64,000 nt of DNA from Eutreptiella sp. 'Long Island Sound 2002' (lineage: Eukaryota; Euglenozoa; Euglenophyceae; Eutreptiales; Eutreptiaceae), in assembly GCA_964036045.1 (NCBI GenBank), contig OZ038381.1, positions 160,274,283-160,338,282 of the forward strand. Direction: 5' to 3'. The notes beneath the pieces were generated by a model. The model did no database searches, was not told where the DNA came from, and saw nothing but the letters and a program-made list of their open reading frames with translations. Of this stretch, positions 21,775-33,900 are shown piece by piece; position 1 is the first letter of the stretch, and every line of letters starts with the position of its first letter. The translations under genes and the position numbers were made by a program.

Positions 21775-24700
21775 CAATGGCCCACAAGTGGGCGGACGGG
21801 TTACACAACCCCTAAGGTCTGAGGGGTCCCCAACGCTTCAAAGCAGGTGAGAAAATTGAAAGGAGCCCACAAGTGGGTGGGCTGGCAACATAGCCCTGCC
21901 GTCTAGGAGGTGCCCAACGCTTTAGAGCAGGGGACAACATCACAAATGGCCCACAAGTGGGCCGATTGGCGCCATAACCCCTGCCGTCTAGGGGGGTCCA
22001 CAACACTTCAGAGCGGGGGACAAAATCAGTAGTGGCCAACAAATGGAAGGGTTGGCTAGATAACCCCTGCCGGTTGAGGGGTCCCAACACTTTAGGGTGG
22101 GGGACCCCAACGCTTCAATGCGCGTGGCTACATAATCCTTGCCACTTGGGGCGTCCCCAAGGCTTTAGAGCGCGACAAAATCAGAATTGGTCCACAAATG
22201 GGAGGACTGGCTACATCACCCGTGCCATCTAGGGAGTGGCAATGCCTCAAAGCAGGGAGACAAAATCAGCAGTGGCCCACAAATGGGCGGATTAGCTAGA
22301 TAACCCCTGGTGTCTTGGAGGTCCCCAATGAGTAGTGGTCCAGAAATGGGCAGATTGGCTACACAATTGTTGCCATCTGGGGGGTCCGAACACTTCAAAG
22401 TGGGAGAGAAAATCAGTAGTGGCCCACAAATGGGAGGATTGCCTGCATAATCCGTGCCAGTTGTAGGGTCCCCAATGCTTTTGAGCTAGGGACAACATTG
22501 GTAGTGCCCCGCAAGTGGGCGGATTGGCTACACAATGCTTGCCGTCTGTGGGATCCCAACACTTTCGAGCTAGGGACAAAAATTTGTAGTGGGCCACACA
22601 TGACCAGAGTGGCTACAAAACTCCTGCCCTGGTGGGGGGTCCCCAACGCTTTAGAGCGGGGGACAAAACCTCTAGTGGCCCACAAATGGCCAGATAGGCT
22701 TCATGACCTGGGCCATCTAGGGGGGTCCCCAATGCTTCAATGCGGGTGACAAAGTCAGAAGTGGCCCAAAAGTGGGCGGATTGGCTACATAATCCTTGCC
22801 ATCTAGGGGGTCCCCAACACTTTAGAGCAAGGGACAAAATTAGAATTGGTCCACAAATGGGCGGACTGGCTACATCACCCGTACCGTCGAGGGAGTCCCC
22901 AACGCCTTAAAGCAGGGAGACAAAATTAGTAGTGGCCCACAAATGGGCGGATTAGCTACATAACCCCTGCTGTCTGGGGGGTCCCCAACTCTTCAATGTT
23001 GGGGACAAAATGAGTGCTCCACAAATGGGCAGATTGGCTACACAATTGTTGTTGTCTTGGGGGTCCCCAACACTTCAGGGCGGGTGAGAAAATCAGAATT
23101 CGCCAAATATAATTCCGAATTCCGATTTCTGAAATTCGGATTGGCTACATAACCCCTGCCGTCTAGGTAGTCCCCAACGCCTGCGAGAGGGGGGGGCACA
23201 ATCAGTAGTGGCCCACGAGCGAGCGGATTGGAAACATAAGCCATGCCGTCTAGGGTCCCAAACGCTTTACAATGGGGGCCAAAATCACAATTCGCCCACA
23301 AATGGGCGGATTAGCTACATAACGCGTGGCGTCTAGGGAGTCCCCACACCTCACAGCAGGGGAGAGCAAAATCAGTGGTGGCCCACAAGTGGGCAGATTG
23401 GCAACATAAACCGTGCCATCTCGGAGGTCCCGACCACTTCAAAGCAGGGGACAAAATCAGAATTCACCCACAAATGGGCAAATTGGCTATATAACCCGTG
23501 CCGTTTAGAGAGTCCCCAACGCCTCACAGCAGGAGAAGACGACCGGAACTAGCCTAAAGATGGGTAGATTGGCTACAAAAACCCTACCGTCTTGGGGGAC
23601 CCTAACGCTTCAAAGCGGGAGACAAAATCACAACTAGCCCACAAATGGGAGGATTGGCTACATACCCCAACACTTTAGAACAGGGGACAACTAAAATATT
23701 ACGAACTCCGAAAATAAAATCACAAGTAGCCCACAATTGGGCGGATTGACTACATAAGCCCTGCCGTTTGAGGGGTCCCCAATGCTTCGAGTCGGGGGAC
23801 AAAATCACAACTGGCCCACAAATGGGCAAATCAACGACACAACACCTGACGTCCGCGGGGGTCCCCAACACTTCAGAGCAGGAGACAAAATCAGTGGTGA
23901 GGGGACAAAATCAGAATTCATCCACAAATGGGCGGATCTGCTACAAAACACCTAGCGTCTAGGGAGTCGCCAATGCCTCAAAGCGGGGGGACACAATTAG
24001 TAGTGGCCCACAAGTGCGCAGATTGGCTCCATAACCCCTGCCGTCTAGGGCCCCCAACGCTTTAGAGCAGGGGACAAAACCCTACCCAGACTAGTCCACA
24101 AGTGGGTGGATTGGCTACATAATCCTTATTTTTCAGGGGGTCGCCAACACTTCAAAGCAAAGGACAAAATCAGAATTCACCCACAAATGGGCGGATTGAC
24201 TACATAACCTGTGCCGCCTAGGGAGTCCCCAACACCTTAGAGGAGGGGGAGCCCAATCAGTAGTGGCCCACAAGTGGGCGGATTGGCAACATAACCCCTC
24301 TCGTCTGGGGTCTCCAACGCTTTAGAGTGAGGGACAAAATCAATAGTGGCCCGCAAGTGGGTGGATTGGCTACATAATCCTTGTTTTTGTTTTGGGAGGT
24401 CCCCAACGCTTCACAGCAGGGGACGAAATCGGAATTCGCCCACAAATGGGCGGATTGGCGACATCACCGGCTAGGGAGTCCCCAACGCCTCAAAGCATGG
24501 GGACACAATCAGCGGTGGCCCACAAGTGGGCAAATGGGCAACATAATCCTTGTTGTCTTGGGGGGTCCCAACTGCTTCAAAGCGGGAGACAAAATCACAA
24601 TTGGCCCACAAATGGGAGAATTGGCTACATACCCCAACGCTATAGAATGGGGGACAAAATCACAGGTAGCCCACAATTGGGCGGATTGACTACACAACCC

Positions 24701-26205
24701 TTGCCGTTTGGGGGGTCCCCAATGCTCCACATCGAGGGACAAAATCATAACTGGCCCAGAAATGGGTGCATTGGCTACAGAACACCTGTCGTCCGTGGGG
24801 GTTCCCGGCGCTTCAGAGCAGAAGACAAAATCAGAATTCGCCCACAAGTGGGCGGATTGGCTACATAACCCCAGCCGTCTGGGGTCCCCAACACTTTAGA
24901 GCGGGGGACAAAACTAGTACTAGCCCACAAGTCGGCGGATGGGCCACATAATCCTTGGTTTTCGGGGGGTCCCCAACGCGTCACAAAATCAGAATTCACC
25001 CACAAATGGGCAGATTGGCTTCAGAAATCGTGCCGTCTAGGGAGTCCCCAACGCCTCAGAGTAGGGGGGCACAATCGGTAGTGGCCCACAAGTGGGCGGA
25101 TTGGCAACATAACCCCCGCCGTTTGGGGTCCCCAAGGCATTAGAGTGAGGGACAAAATCAATAGCGGCCCACAACTGGGTGGATTGGCTACATAATCCTT
25201 GTTTTTCGGGAGGTCCCCAACGCTTCAGAGTAGGGGACGAAATCAGAATTCGCCCACAAATGGGCGGATTGGCTACATCACCGGTGCCGTCTAGGGAGTC
25301 CCCAACGCCTCAAAGCAGGGGGACACAGTCACTAGTGGCCCACAAGTGGGCAGATTGGCAACATAATCCTTGTTGTCTCGGGGGGTCCCCGCCGCTTCAA
25401 AGCATGGGACAAAATCAGAATTCACCCATAAATGGGCAAATTGGCTGTATAACCTGTGCGTTTAGGGAGAACCCAACTCCTCACAACGGGGGGACACGAC
25501 CCGTAGTGGGCTAAAAATGGGCGGATTGGCTACAAAACCCCTACCGTCTTGGGGGTCCCCAACGCTTAAGAGCGGGAGACAAAATCACAACTGACCCACA
25601 AATGGGCGGATGGCTACATAAACCCCCCAATGCTTTAGAACGGGGGACAAAATCACGCGTCACTCACAAATGGGCAGATTGACTCGCTTCATAGCGGGGG
25701 ACAAAATCAGTGGTAGCCCACAAATGGGCAGATTCGATACACGAGCACGGGAGAAAATTGGCAGTTGCCCGCAAGTGGGCAGATCGGCTACATAATCGCT
25801 GACGTCTGGGCCCCAATGCTTAAGAGCGGGGGACAAAATCAGTAGTGGCCCACAACTCGGCGGCTTGGCTACACAACCCTTGTCGTCTCAGGGGTCACGC
25901 CTTAGAGCTGGGGACCCAACCAGCAGTGGCCCACAAGTGGGCGGATTGGCTACACAACTCCTCCCGTGTGGAGGGTCCCCAACGCTTCAGAGTGGGGCAC
26001 AATATCATTAGTAGCCCACAAATGGGCAGATTGGCTACATAAGCCCTACCGTCGAGGGGGTTCCCGCGCTTCAGAGCGGGGGACAAAATCAGAACTGGCC
26101 CACTACTGGGCGGATTGGCTGCATAACCACTGCTGTCTGGGTCCCTAACGCTTAAGAGCAGGAGAGAAAATCTGAAGTGGCCCGCAAGTGGGCGGGTTGA
26201 GCCAC
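21775..26205. repeat. 84-86-bp satellite, about 50 copies
   Basis: A unit reads GTCCCCAACGCTTCAGAGCG, GGGGACAAAATCAGAATTCG, CCCACAAATGGGCGGATTGG, CTACATAACCCCTGCCGTCT, AGGG. The word CCCACAAATGGG is an inverted repeat within every unit, and many copies read CCCACAAGTGGG. Half-unit deletions occur (for example at 25625, 25680 and 25735). No open frame is shared by units since the length is not a multiple of three. G/C runs, common elsewhere, are absent here. Confidence 0.95.
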
Positions 26206-26214
26206 AAAGGCTAT

Positions 26215-27930
26215 AACCGGGGAATGCCCAAAAAGGCGTGTTGGAAGCGAAAATGAGCAATTTGATCTGGTGCACACTTGTGCGGATACTAAAATAAAAA
26301 TAGACACTCGCGCCGACACTCAAAAAAAAATCCTTTTTTTGCCTATTTTTTTCAAGTCTGACTCAAATGACTTGCGTGACACTCAAAAGAACGGAAAACT
26401 CCATGATGCACTAAACATCATCGCGTGTGTGATCGCCCTGTGACTTGGCCTTACAAAAATCGTGCGAATCAACACCATGGCAACAGGCGAACCACCAGAA
26501 ACATAAATCAAACACTGCATGGAGGAACCCATTTGCCCTCCCTGATTCCATTGCCTCAGGTACAGCCAAATGACCTGGGGAGCAAAGCGATGCATATGTA
26601 CAGACGATATATATAACAGGTCCTCTTCTGCTTTGCACCATCACGACAACGTCACAGAAGCCTCTTCTGGCGATACGAAAGACAAAGGCACGGCCTTGAA
26701 GCCGTTTCCCCAGACCCCCTCCGAGGCACACCCCTCCGAGGGGGGACCGCCCCCTTGCTCGCTGTGCCTCTGGCCTAAGCTGCGGCGCCTTCCTCTGGTT
26801 CTTGTTTGGACAAAGCATTGTGGAGGGACGTTCTGGTATGCTAAGTGTTGCCTCGGGCTGGGTGCTGAGGTGTCTGAAGGGAAGCGTGTGAGCTGGCCAA
26901 TCCAACCACATGGCAAGTCATTATTACAGGCCTTTCGTCGTCAGTGGCACATCACACAGGGCCCCATGCACAGCACCAGGGCGTGTGTAATACCAATTCC
27001 CTGCTGTATGCTTGGCCCCACACAGCGTGCCCCCCAGTGCTTCCTTCTGAAACAGGCGACCTCAACATACCCCCCTCCGGAGCTGCTGGTCAAAAGCACT
27101 GATTTTGGGAATTTTTGGTCAAACATTGTGGGTCAAAACTCGCGGTCAAAACCGCCGGCCGGGATTGCCTGCCACTGGGAACTCACTAAGCGATGGCTAT
27201 TCAGCACACCCCAGGGCTAATCCTCTTGTCATCTCATCTCCCCGCCCGGCGGCATTGGCCATCGTTTTCATGGTTCTTGGATCCTGCAAAGTGCTGTTCT
27301 GGTCGAGTGGGATGTAGGCGCGGTACGTAGTAGTATGGTACCACAGCCAACGCCCTCACCAGCCCAACCCCGACATCTCACTTCTGGCAAAACCGCAGCG
27401 ACACATCATGTCAGTGAATCCCTGGACGCTAGTGTGCTGCCATGGGCTTTTGGGGGTAAGGCAGACAGACCATGACGATGCGTGGTAGAAATGCGGAGGT
27501 GGACGCTAGCGCTGCACAGTGCTAAATGCTGTTGGGCCACATGTTCGGATGCGATCGCGGCATTGTCGTGTTGTACACAAGACCTTGTCTACTTGCGTCT
27601 CCAGTCATATGCATGCATTTTCTGTGTGCGGTGACCAGTCGGACTAAACGAAGAGAGCATCCACAAAGATAATGTTGTGTTATGAGAAGCAAAGCACAAC
27701 CAACCTCTGGGGTTTGTGCAAGGGTTCAATGCGACTCAATAGTTCATGGAGCAGCGGTATTCCTTTTCCAACACAGGGCGGCCCCCAACAGCAGGAAAAA
27801 AAAAACTGTCCGCCATCAACGCCAGCGCAGCGGTTGGAGGGTAATCGGCGGCGGTTGAAGGGCAGCGCGGGCGGTCCCTAAGGGCGGTCCTGAATGGAAA
27901 ACAAGATTACGACTGTGAGCGTCCTTAGGC
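26215..27930. other. Intergenic stretch; no gene recognised
   Basis: A 216-codon plus-strand frame (26570-27220) and a 166-codon minus-strand frame (26911-26411) overlap each other without any recognised domain and with Pro/Cys-rich composition. The stretch lies downstream of the glycoside-hydrolase-like gene and should contain its 3' end; I see no clear polyadenylation signal. Confidence 0.35.
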
Positions 27931-27936
27931 ACCGCC

Positions 27937-30900
27937 CTAGACCCGCGCCTCAACAAAGCCCCTGCGGGGGAGGTCCACCGTAGCCCTGTGCACAATACCC
28001 AGCGGGTCAACGCACACCAGCCGCACCCGCTCCTCCGCCGCCCCCCGCACCCCCACGATGAGGCCACACGGGCTGTCGCCCTGCACCACAACGTACTCGA
28101 AGCGCTGTGGCGACACGTGCACGAACTTCTCGAGCTCGCCCACAAAATACGCGCCGTTCGCGAGGGGCTCGTAGACAGCGGTGAGGCTGAAGTCGGAGAT
28201 CGCACCGCCCGTGGGCGGGATGACGGGCCTGTGCCCGGGCCGTAGGAGGTCGACGCAGGAGGCAGCCGGTGCGCCGTCCTCGCATCCCTTGAGCTGGGCG
28301 TCGCCGGCCGGCACCACCACGTGCCTGCGCACCGCCAGCCACACCCCTGGGGGGGGCGGGGGGTAAAGGTCGGTGGCCTGCAGAGTCACGGCGGCGGTGG
28401 TGCGCCATGCCACGACGTAGTGCGAGTGGACTCGGCCTGGGCCCGGGCCGCGGGCGCTGGGAACCGCCGCGTGGGTGCTGCGGACATCGGCCGCAGCCCC
28501 AGTCGCGCTCCGGTTGGCGAACACGCCGTCGACGAGGCTCAGCGGGCGCGAGGGGCGCAGGAGCGTGCCGTCGCGGGCGCACCGGAACGCCTGGCGGATG
28601 AGGCCCGCGTCCGTCTGGTTCAGGCCGTCGGAGATCCCGACCGGGCCCAGGGACAGGGTGGCGAGTACGGCGTCGAGCTGCACGTGCGGCTGCGTGTCGT
28701 AGCCCTGCTTCACAAAGTCGCTGGAGGTTGGAGGCTGGGGGGATCTGGTCCATAGCGTGTCTTTGCTCGGTGCGATGGCCTGGTAGCGGTGGTGAGAGGG
28801 TCGCAGACGGCGTGCAGAGCATGCCCAATGCCCGCCAACCTTCTCTCGGTGTACCCAATGCTCTCCAGCCCTCCATGTCTCACCACGAACCTCTCTGACC
28901 CTCCACAACCCTCTCTATCCCTCCGCGTCCTTTGCCTTGCCAGCCCTCTCCACGCAAACAACCGCCCCGTGCAACCCCCTCCTATCAGCCCTCACACAAC
29001 CCTATTCAACCCTCACCCTCGTCAAACCGTGGCCCCCATCAGCAGCGACGAGCCTCCGAGCTCCGCCACGTTGTTTTCTGTCGCCACGTAGTCGCTGCTC
29101 GCGCGCGCCTGCACCACGGCCGGGTGTGCGAGCGACACCAGCATGTCGGTGGCGCTTGGCAAGCAGTACTGGATGGTGATATTGCGTTCGCGCGCCGCGT
29201 GCGCCATCCCTGCGTACCACTGGTCGGCCGCGCCTACGTGCTCCGTCATCGAGGCGCTCCCGGCGAAGTTCGACAGCAGAAAATCGATCTCGTATGTGCT
29301 GAAGCGCCCGTTGGTCATGCGATTACCGAGGTCATACAGGTCCGCGAAGAAGCGGTAGCTGTCGGCGGGGGTGACCAGCTTTGTGCCCTTGAAAACGGTG
29401 CTCTCTGTCATCTGGGCAATGCGCATGTGTGACAGACTGGGCGCTGGGCACGGGAGTAGGGACTCACAGTGGCACCCGTGGCCACCATGTGGCACAAGGC
29501 TGAGAAACAGCTGGTAACGTGTCGAGGATTGGACACCACAACTTGGGGTTTGCAACAAGCCGGTGCCACATGGGCACGCACAATTTGTCTCAAGGTCACT
29601 GTGGGAGGAAATGCATGGCATATGGGGCCCTTCCATCTCGGTCCAGACCTTGATCCCCCGTGCCCCACTGGGACCAATGGTGAACAAGGAGGAACAACCA
29701 ACTTGGGCACCAATAGTGGCCCGAAAATATCTTGGCCTTGTGGATCATGGTCCGGAATCCCCCCCCCCAGGTGAGGTGCCCAAAACGCTCACATTTGAAT
29801 GGACAATTCGAGTGATGTGAGTGCAGGGGTTACCCAGCCATTCCTTTTTCTCCAAGATGACTTAGGTTGCATCACCATTTCCTTTTTCTTTGAGACTGCA
29901 GGGGTTACATAGCCATTCATTTCTCCCCGAGATGGTAGTGTTTACGTAGCCATTTCACTTTTCTCTGAGACGGTAAGGGTTATTCAGCCATTCCACTTTT
30001 CCTTGAGACAACAACGATTATGTAGCCATTTCATTTTTCCCCAATACGCCCAAACATGGTCTCGAAAAAAGCACTGCCATCCTTTGGCCCCACTAAATCT
30101 AATTCTTTTGGGATTCGATTCGAGGGCATTAAACCTCAGGAGGGGGGTGGGGGCGTAAAGCCCAATTGAGGTAAACCTCGGGGGTGCTTGGTGCTTGGTT
30201 TGGGCAACCCACTCGAGAAGCCTCCTCATAAATACCTTCTGAGAGCTTTATCACAGGGCATATTTTTCCAAAACTTGGGAACATGCCCTCTGCTTCTACA
30301 ACGCAGGCCTGCCACCCTCCCGTCTCACAATGACACCTGCTGCAGAGGCCCTTTTGGAAGAAGAGCTTCTCATACCCGCTCATACTCGCTCATCCTCGCC
30401 CATACTTGCTCAAAATTGCTCATACTCGCCCATGTTTACTCATTTTCTTTCTCATACTTGCTCGTACATGCTCACACCTGTTCATACTTGCCCATGCTTG
30501 CCCTTACTTGCCCATACTTACTCGTCCGTGCTCATATGTGCTCATACTTCCTCACACTTGGTCACAGTTGCTCACATTTGCTAGTGCTCGCTTGTATTTG
30601 GTCATACTTGCTCATGCATGCCTATACCTCCTCATACTTGCTTAAACTTGCTCGTGTGTGCTCATACTTGCTCATATTTGCTTATATGTGCTCATGCTTG
30701 TAGGGTTGCGGTCATTTTTGTTGTTTTTGGGTTGTTTTGGAAGGTCTTTTTGAGCGCCGATGTGCACAGTCATATTTTTAACCAAGAGACGGCAAGCCAC
30801 AAAATACGGGCGTCAAATTGACGTCAAACAGGTGTGCCAGGCCAACCAGGAGCGGCTGGCAAACAGCTATGAGTGCATTTTTGGGACCTGTGTTTGTGCG

Positions 30901-33900
30901 TTTTGTGCACGTTTCTGACCATTCTACTTGCGCATACTTCGTTGCTAATTGTACAGGGATTTTGAACGACAAAAATCTGCTGAGATCCGTTAGGATACAT
31001 GCATCAGGAGCATGCTCAGAACGTGGAAGCACAAACCTTCACCCCCAATCCCTTCCTCCCCACTATCAGGGCACATACGTTGTATGGAGTCATGTACTTG
31101 TCGCTCCAAAATGGCGTATACAGCTGCAGCGGGAGGTTCAGTCGGTCAGCGAAAGCCTGGAGGCCGCTTGGGAACAGCTTCGGGGAGCGTGACGCACGCC
31201 ACTCCACGACAGCCTTGACATTGCCTATGTAGAAAGGCCCCTCATACCACCAGTCGTCCAGCTGCATGTATGCCACTGGCACCCCCATGGCCTGTGTTGT
31301 AGCGTGGCACAGGGTGTCTGCTGAGTGCTGGCAAGAGAGGTGTGCCACAGGACCTGCACTGTGACGTCTCACATAGCAGCTGCTGCCCACCAGTGCAGTA
31401 CCCTGCACTGGTCAGGTTTTGCAACCTCGGCGCCGTTGGCCATACAGCATCCACTTCCACTGTAGTCGCCATGTGATGAGGTTTCAGCACTACCATCACT
31501 GCTCCATGTCGTGGTCTTGCTTATTGCCCCCCCCCCCCCCCCCGCCCGCCCTGACCTATCCTGGCCCCTTGTGAAGGACACACGTGTCCATCAAAGGACG
31601 ACAATCGCTCAAAACCAATAATAGTTCGTTCATTCGGCTCAGATCAAGCAGGCATCTGGTGTCCTTGACTTGGCGCCAAACAGTGACAGTTACCTGCAGG
31701 AGCCACCCAAGGCACAGACAGTTTTGCAGCCAGGGGGGGGGGGGGGACACAACGGTGCCTGCCGTGCGTTCATCTTATCTTAGTACAGGCTGCATTCATG
31801 GTCCCCTTGCCCCCCCCCCCCCCAGTCCCACCACACTCCAGAGGTCATTTACTCTCAGAGGATGGGGGCATTTCTGAGGAAGCCACAGATATTGACATTT
31901 GGGGGATGTGGGGGATGGGGGATATTCCAATGGGAAACTAAACTTGGGCAAATAATTGCATTTTTGCTACAGCAAGAACAGAACACGGACGATATGTATG
32001 TGGGGTCACAGACAGAAAAGGCCAGAGCGGGGACGAGGGTGATTAGGGGGAGACAAAGGATGGGATGAGGAGATTTCATGCACATCACCCCTGTCCCAGT
32101 TGCGAAAATTTCGGCATTTGGATACGTTCGCCACCATGGTCAAGAAGTCGGGCCTGGCCTCTGCAGCCCCCCAGCCCCACGCTGAAAGGGCTCGCAACTG
32201 CCCCGAACCTTAGAAACCGAGCGCCCAGAATCGCAATCAGAAGCAAATGGAACAAAAATCGATCTGGGTCTGTCTCCTCGTGACATGCAGAGTAGGGGCC
32301 TACCTGCAACGCCTCCTTGACCAGGACCAGTCCCTTCTCCGCAGGCCAGGGCCGTGGGGGGAGGCCGTAGTTGTCCCAGACATAATAGTACGCCCCGTCG
32401 TCGGTGTAGTATCCCACGTGCGTCAGCGTGACGCTGGGCAAGCGCACGGTCCCATGGTATTCGCGGATTAGGGCGCCCCACGCGTACACACCAGCGGTCG
32501 TGCCCCCTGGCGCCGCCGCAAACATGACGGAGTAGTTGTAGCCACGCGGGAGGACCGGGATTGCGGCACTGAGGCCCATAGCATAGACAGTCCCGGAGGT
32601 CTGAATACGACAAAGCGTTCCGTGCAATACTCAGTGACTGGTGATAGGTGCCGGCACATGCCTTTCATACTCTGTATGGTCGCCTTGCGCTGTTGGCCAG
32701 GCTTGATCCTCCACCCGTCTCACCCACATCCCTTGACATGCCCCCTGTGTGACACTTTGTCCTTCGTCGGTTTCCTTGTGGGGCCCTGGACAGTCACCCA
32801 TTCATCCCTTCGCAGAGTGTGTTGGGTCATCGTTGTCTGCTTGTGGGGCCGGTGCATGTTGCTTCGTTTGAATGTGTGTGGGGCCCAGTAGGTGCTCTAC
32901 TGCGGCTGTGGCTGGTGCTGCGGGGGTCGTCCTGCATTGTTTGCCCTACGCCCCCCCCCCCCCAAAGACACACACGCCCATCCCCTTTGCTTTCCTGTTT
33001 TCTGTTTTGCCTTTCCGTTTCACTGGCCATCTGGTCATCAGTGCCAATGCACCGTCCTTTGGGGGTGTGGCTTCTTTACCCCATCTTCACGGGTCAGGAC
33101 ATTCATTCCCCGTGAGCAACGCCTGCCAGGCTGCGGTAGGACGATCCCCTACCGCGCCTCAGGGGCATCTTCCAATGGCATCGCTGCCCCTACTGCCCTC
33201 GGTCCAATCGCTAGTGAGGCCGCACAGGATCCCGTGTGTTGTGGAGCAGGTCAGACGCAGGGCCTCGACTCCCCATGGGCGCTGGTACTTTCGCTGTTGT
33301 CACACTTTCCGTCAGGGGGAGGGGGGGTGCACCGCACGCCCGCCTCCGCCATTTTTGGACCATGTCACCAGGAACCAACCCCATTCCCCCCGCACATGAA
33401 AAGAGCCCCACCAGGGCCTGCAGAGTGGAGAAGAGTCACATGGCTACACCACCCCGGTCGCATCAAAATCTCCAAAGCAGGGAGGAGGAATGTGGCTACG
33501 CCCCTTTCACCGCGCAAACATGCTAAAGTCATGCTAAAGTCAGCCAAACAACCGTTACACAGGTCTCCGTGCTTAGCCATTATCCAACGATGGTCATTAC
33601 CCTCCAGCATCACACCAGTAACAGTGCATATATGTCCAGGAAACGCGGCGAAGCCGCGGCCACAGTTCGATCCAAATGCGGCTGAGCTGCGGTCACAGTT
33701 TGAACATGGCATGAAGCCGCCATCACCAATAGTAGGTCCAATGCGACACACATCCCGTACGAAATGTACTAAAGGTAGTGGTCGGATTAGGCCACTGTGA
33801 CTTTAGTCGCTCAAACCTAAGTAATGATTAGCCCTATCCCCCCAACCATCGTTTCCGTCACCTCTGCTCATCACCTACATCCGTGCTAACCCTGAGCCCT

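Noticed and set aside
21775-26205. Regular repeats that could suggest a CRISPR array
   Set aside because: Units are full-length satellite copies of 84-86 bp without unique spacers, and the genome is eukaryotic.
26570-27220. 216-codon plus-strand frame as a host gene
   Set aside because: No domain, unusual Pro/Cys content, and an equally long frame on the other strand.
30188-30703. 171-codon plus-strand frame rich in Cys, Ser, Tyr and Leu
   Set aside because: Most of it lies in the 10-bp GCTCATACTT minisatellite.
32892-33800. 302-codon plus-strand open frame
   Set aside because: It is antisense inside an intron, Pro/Cys-rich, crosses a C run and includes a fragment of the TGCCTTCTC repeat family. 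No domain is recognisable.
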